In this document: one piece after another, positions 5,870 through 6,204 of the stretch
Layout of the letters: each line of letters starts with the position of its first letter
Numbering within the stretch: the stretch's first letter is position 1
Origin: Anaerolineae bacterium
GTDB taxonomy: Bacteria; Chloroflexota; Anaerolineae; Aggregatilineales; UBA3940
Direction: 5' to 3'
DNA: 6,204 bases
Assembly: GCA_020852775.1 (NCBI GenBank)
Contig: JADZAD010000029.1
Span: 1 to 6,204 of the forward strand
The notes under the pieces: generated by a model
Told to the model about the DNA's origin: nothing
Database searches by the model: none
Seen by the model: only the letters and a program-made list of their open reading frames with translations
Made by a program: the position numbers and the translations under genes

Positions 5870-5877
5870 CTCTGTCT

Positions 5878-6204
5878 TCAGCCGAGGATCGTCAGGTTAG
5901 CAAAGCCGGCCATCAACTTCTTCGGCCCGGCTTCCTGAAAGATCACGCTTACTTCTTCATCTCCGCCGTTGATCTGGCTGCTGATCACGATCCCCTCGCC
6001 GAATCTGGGATGGCTGACCCGCTGCCCTGTACGGTAGACGCATTCTGCCTGTACGGCGGCTTTCTGTTCCACACTGGCGCGCGGTGGCTGTGTCGGGCGG
6101 AGCGACCAGTTCTGTGGGGCACGCCCGGTGGCTGCACTGCGCATGGCGGCGCTGCCTGCTCCGATTGCGGGCGCGGTCACCAGGTGGCCGGGCAGGTCGC
6201 CCAG
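5878..6204 (-). CDS. pcrA: ATP-dependent DNA helicase, PcrA/UvrD type, C-terminal fragment
   Basis: The last 108 codons of a gene that enters from the right edge. The frame is open to base 6204, and the residues before the GTG at 6180 (LGDLPGHL) match the usual RFLxxIPxHL segment where the helicase core of PcrA/UvrD ends, so that GTG is internal and not a start. Next comes a low-complexity Ala/Pro/Arg linker of about 45 residues. The Tudor-like C-terminal domain follows: YRTGQRVSHPRFGEGIVIS, a GGDEEVSVIF strand, then GPKKLMAGFANLTIL. In PcrA/UvrD this domain contacts RNA polymerase and links the 3'-5' helicase to transcription-coupled repair. The catalytic motifs are outside the window. The stop is 8 bp from the moxR stop on the other strand. 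PcrA versus UvrD naming is a matter of lineage. Confidence 0.88.
   Translation of the reverse strand: MGDLPGHLVTAPAIGAGSAAMRSAATGRAPQNWSLRPTQPPRASVEQKAAVQAECVYRTGQRVSHPRFGEGIVISSQINGGDEEVSVIFQEAGPKKLMAGFANLTILG

Noticed and set aside
5878..6180. Separate small gene of 100 codons starting at GTG 6180
   Set aside because: The frame stays open to the window edge, and the residues before the GTG (LGDLPGHL) match the PcrA/UvrD core end, so this is the tail of a larger gene.

Overview
The window looks like ordinary chromosome from a moderately GC-rich bacterium (high fifties percent GC by eye). A Chloroflexota (Chloroflexus/Roseiflexus-like) origin is my best guess, based on the style of the DnaN and MoxR proteins. 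That is an inference from memory, not a search result. I see no mobile element, phage gene, CRISPR array, tRNA or rRNA.

Layout, left to right. Bases 1-64 hold the first 21 codons of a TatA-type twin-arginine translocase subunit (minus strand, running off the left edge), with an extended -10 promoter and a ribosome site behind it. Bases 149-760 (minus) encode a small protein pairing a SAP/Rho-N-like N-terminal segment with a SWIM zinc finger. Bases 853-3426 (minus) encode a complete GH31 alpha-glucosidase. The 187-bp gap 3427-3613 separates it from the divergent dnaN (3614-4753, plus; DNA polymerase III sliding clamp). This gap carries the most striking non-coding structure: three copies of one 10-bp half-site forming two overlapping dyads, which look like an operator for the glucosidase gene. 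dnaN ends in a clear intrinsic terminator. Then comes moxR (about 4895-5869, plus; AAA+ ATPase) with its own likely promoter, and a tail-to-tail junction only 8 bp wide with the C-terminal end of a PcrA/UvrD helicase (5878-6204, minus, running off the right edge).

The genes do not form one pathway. The window combines housekeeping functions (replication clamp, repair helicase, protein export), one sugar-hydrolysis gene probably under its own repressor, an AAA+ chaperone-like ATPase and one poorly characterised SWIM protein. I found no convincing new multi-gene system. The points worth following up are the operator cluster at 3452-3501, the SWIM protein, the N-terminal extension of the GH31 enzyme, and a moxR gene with none of its usual partners directly downstream.
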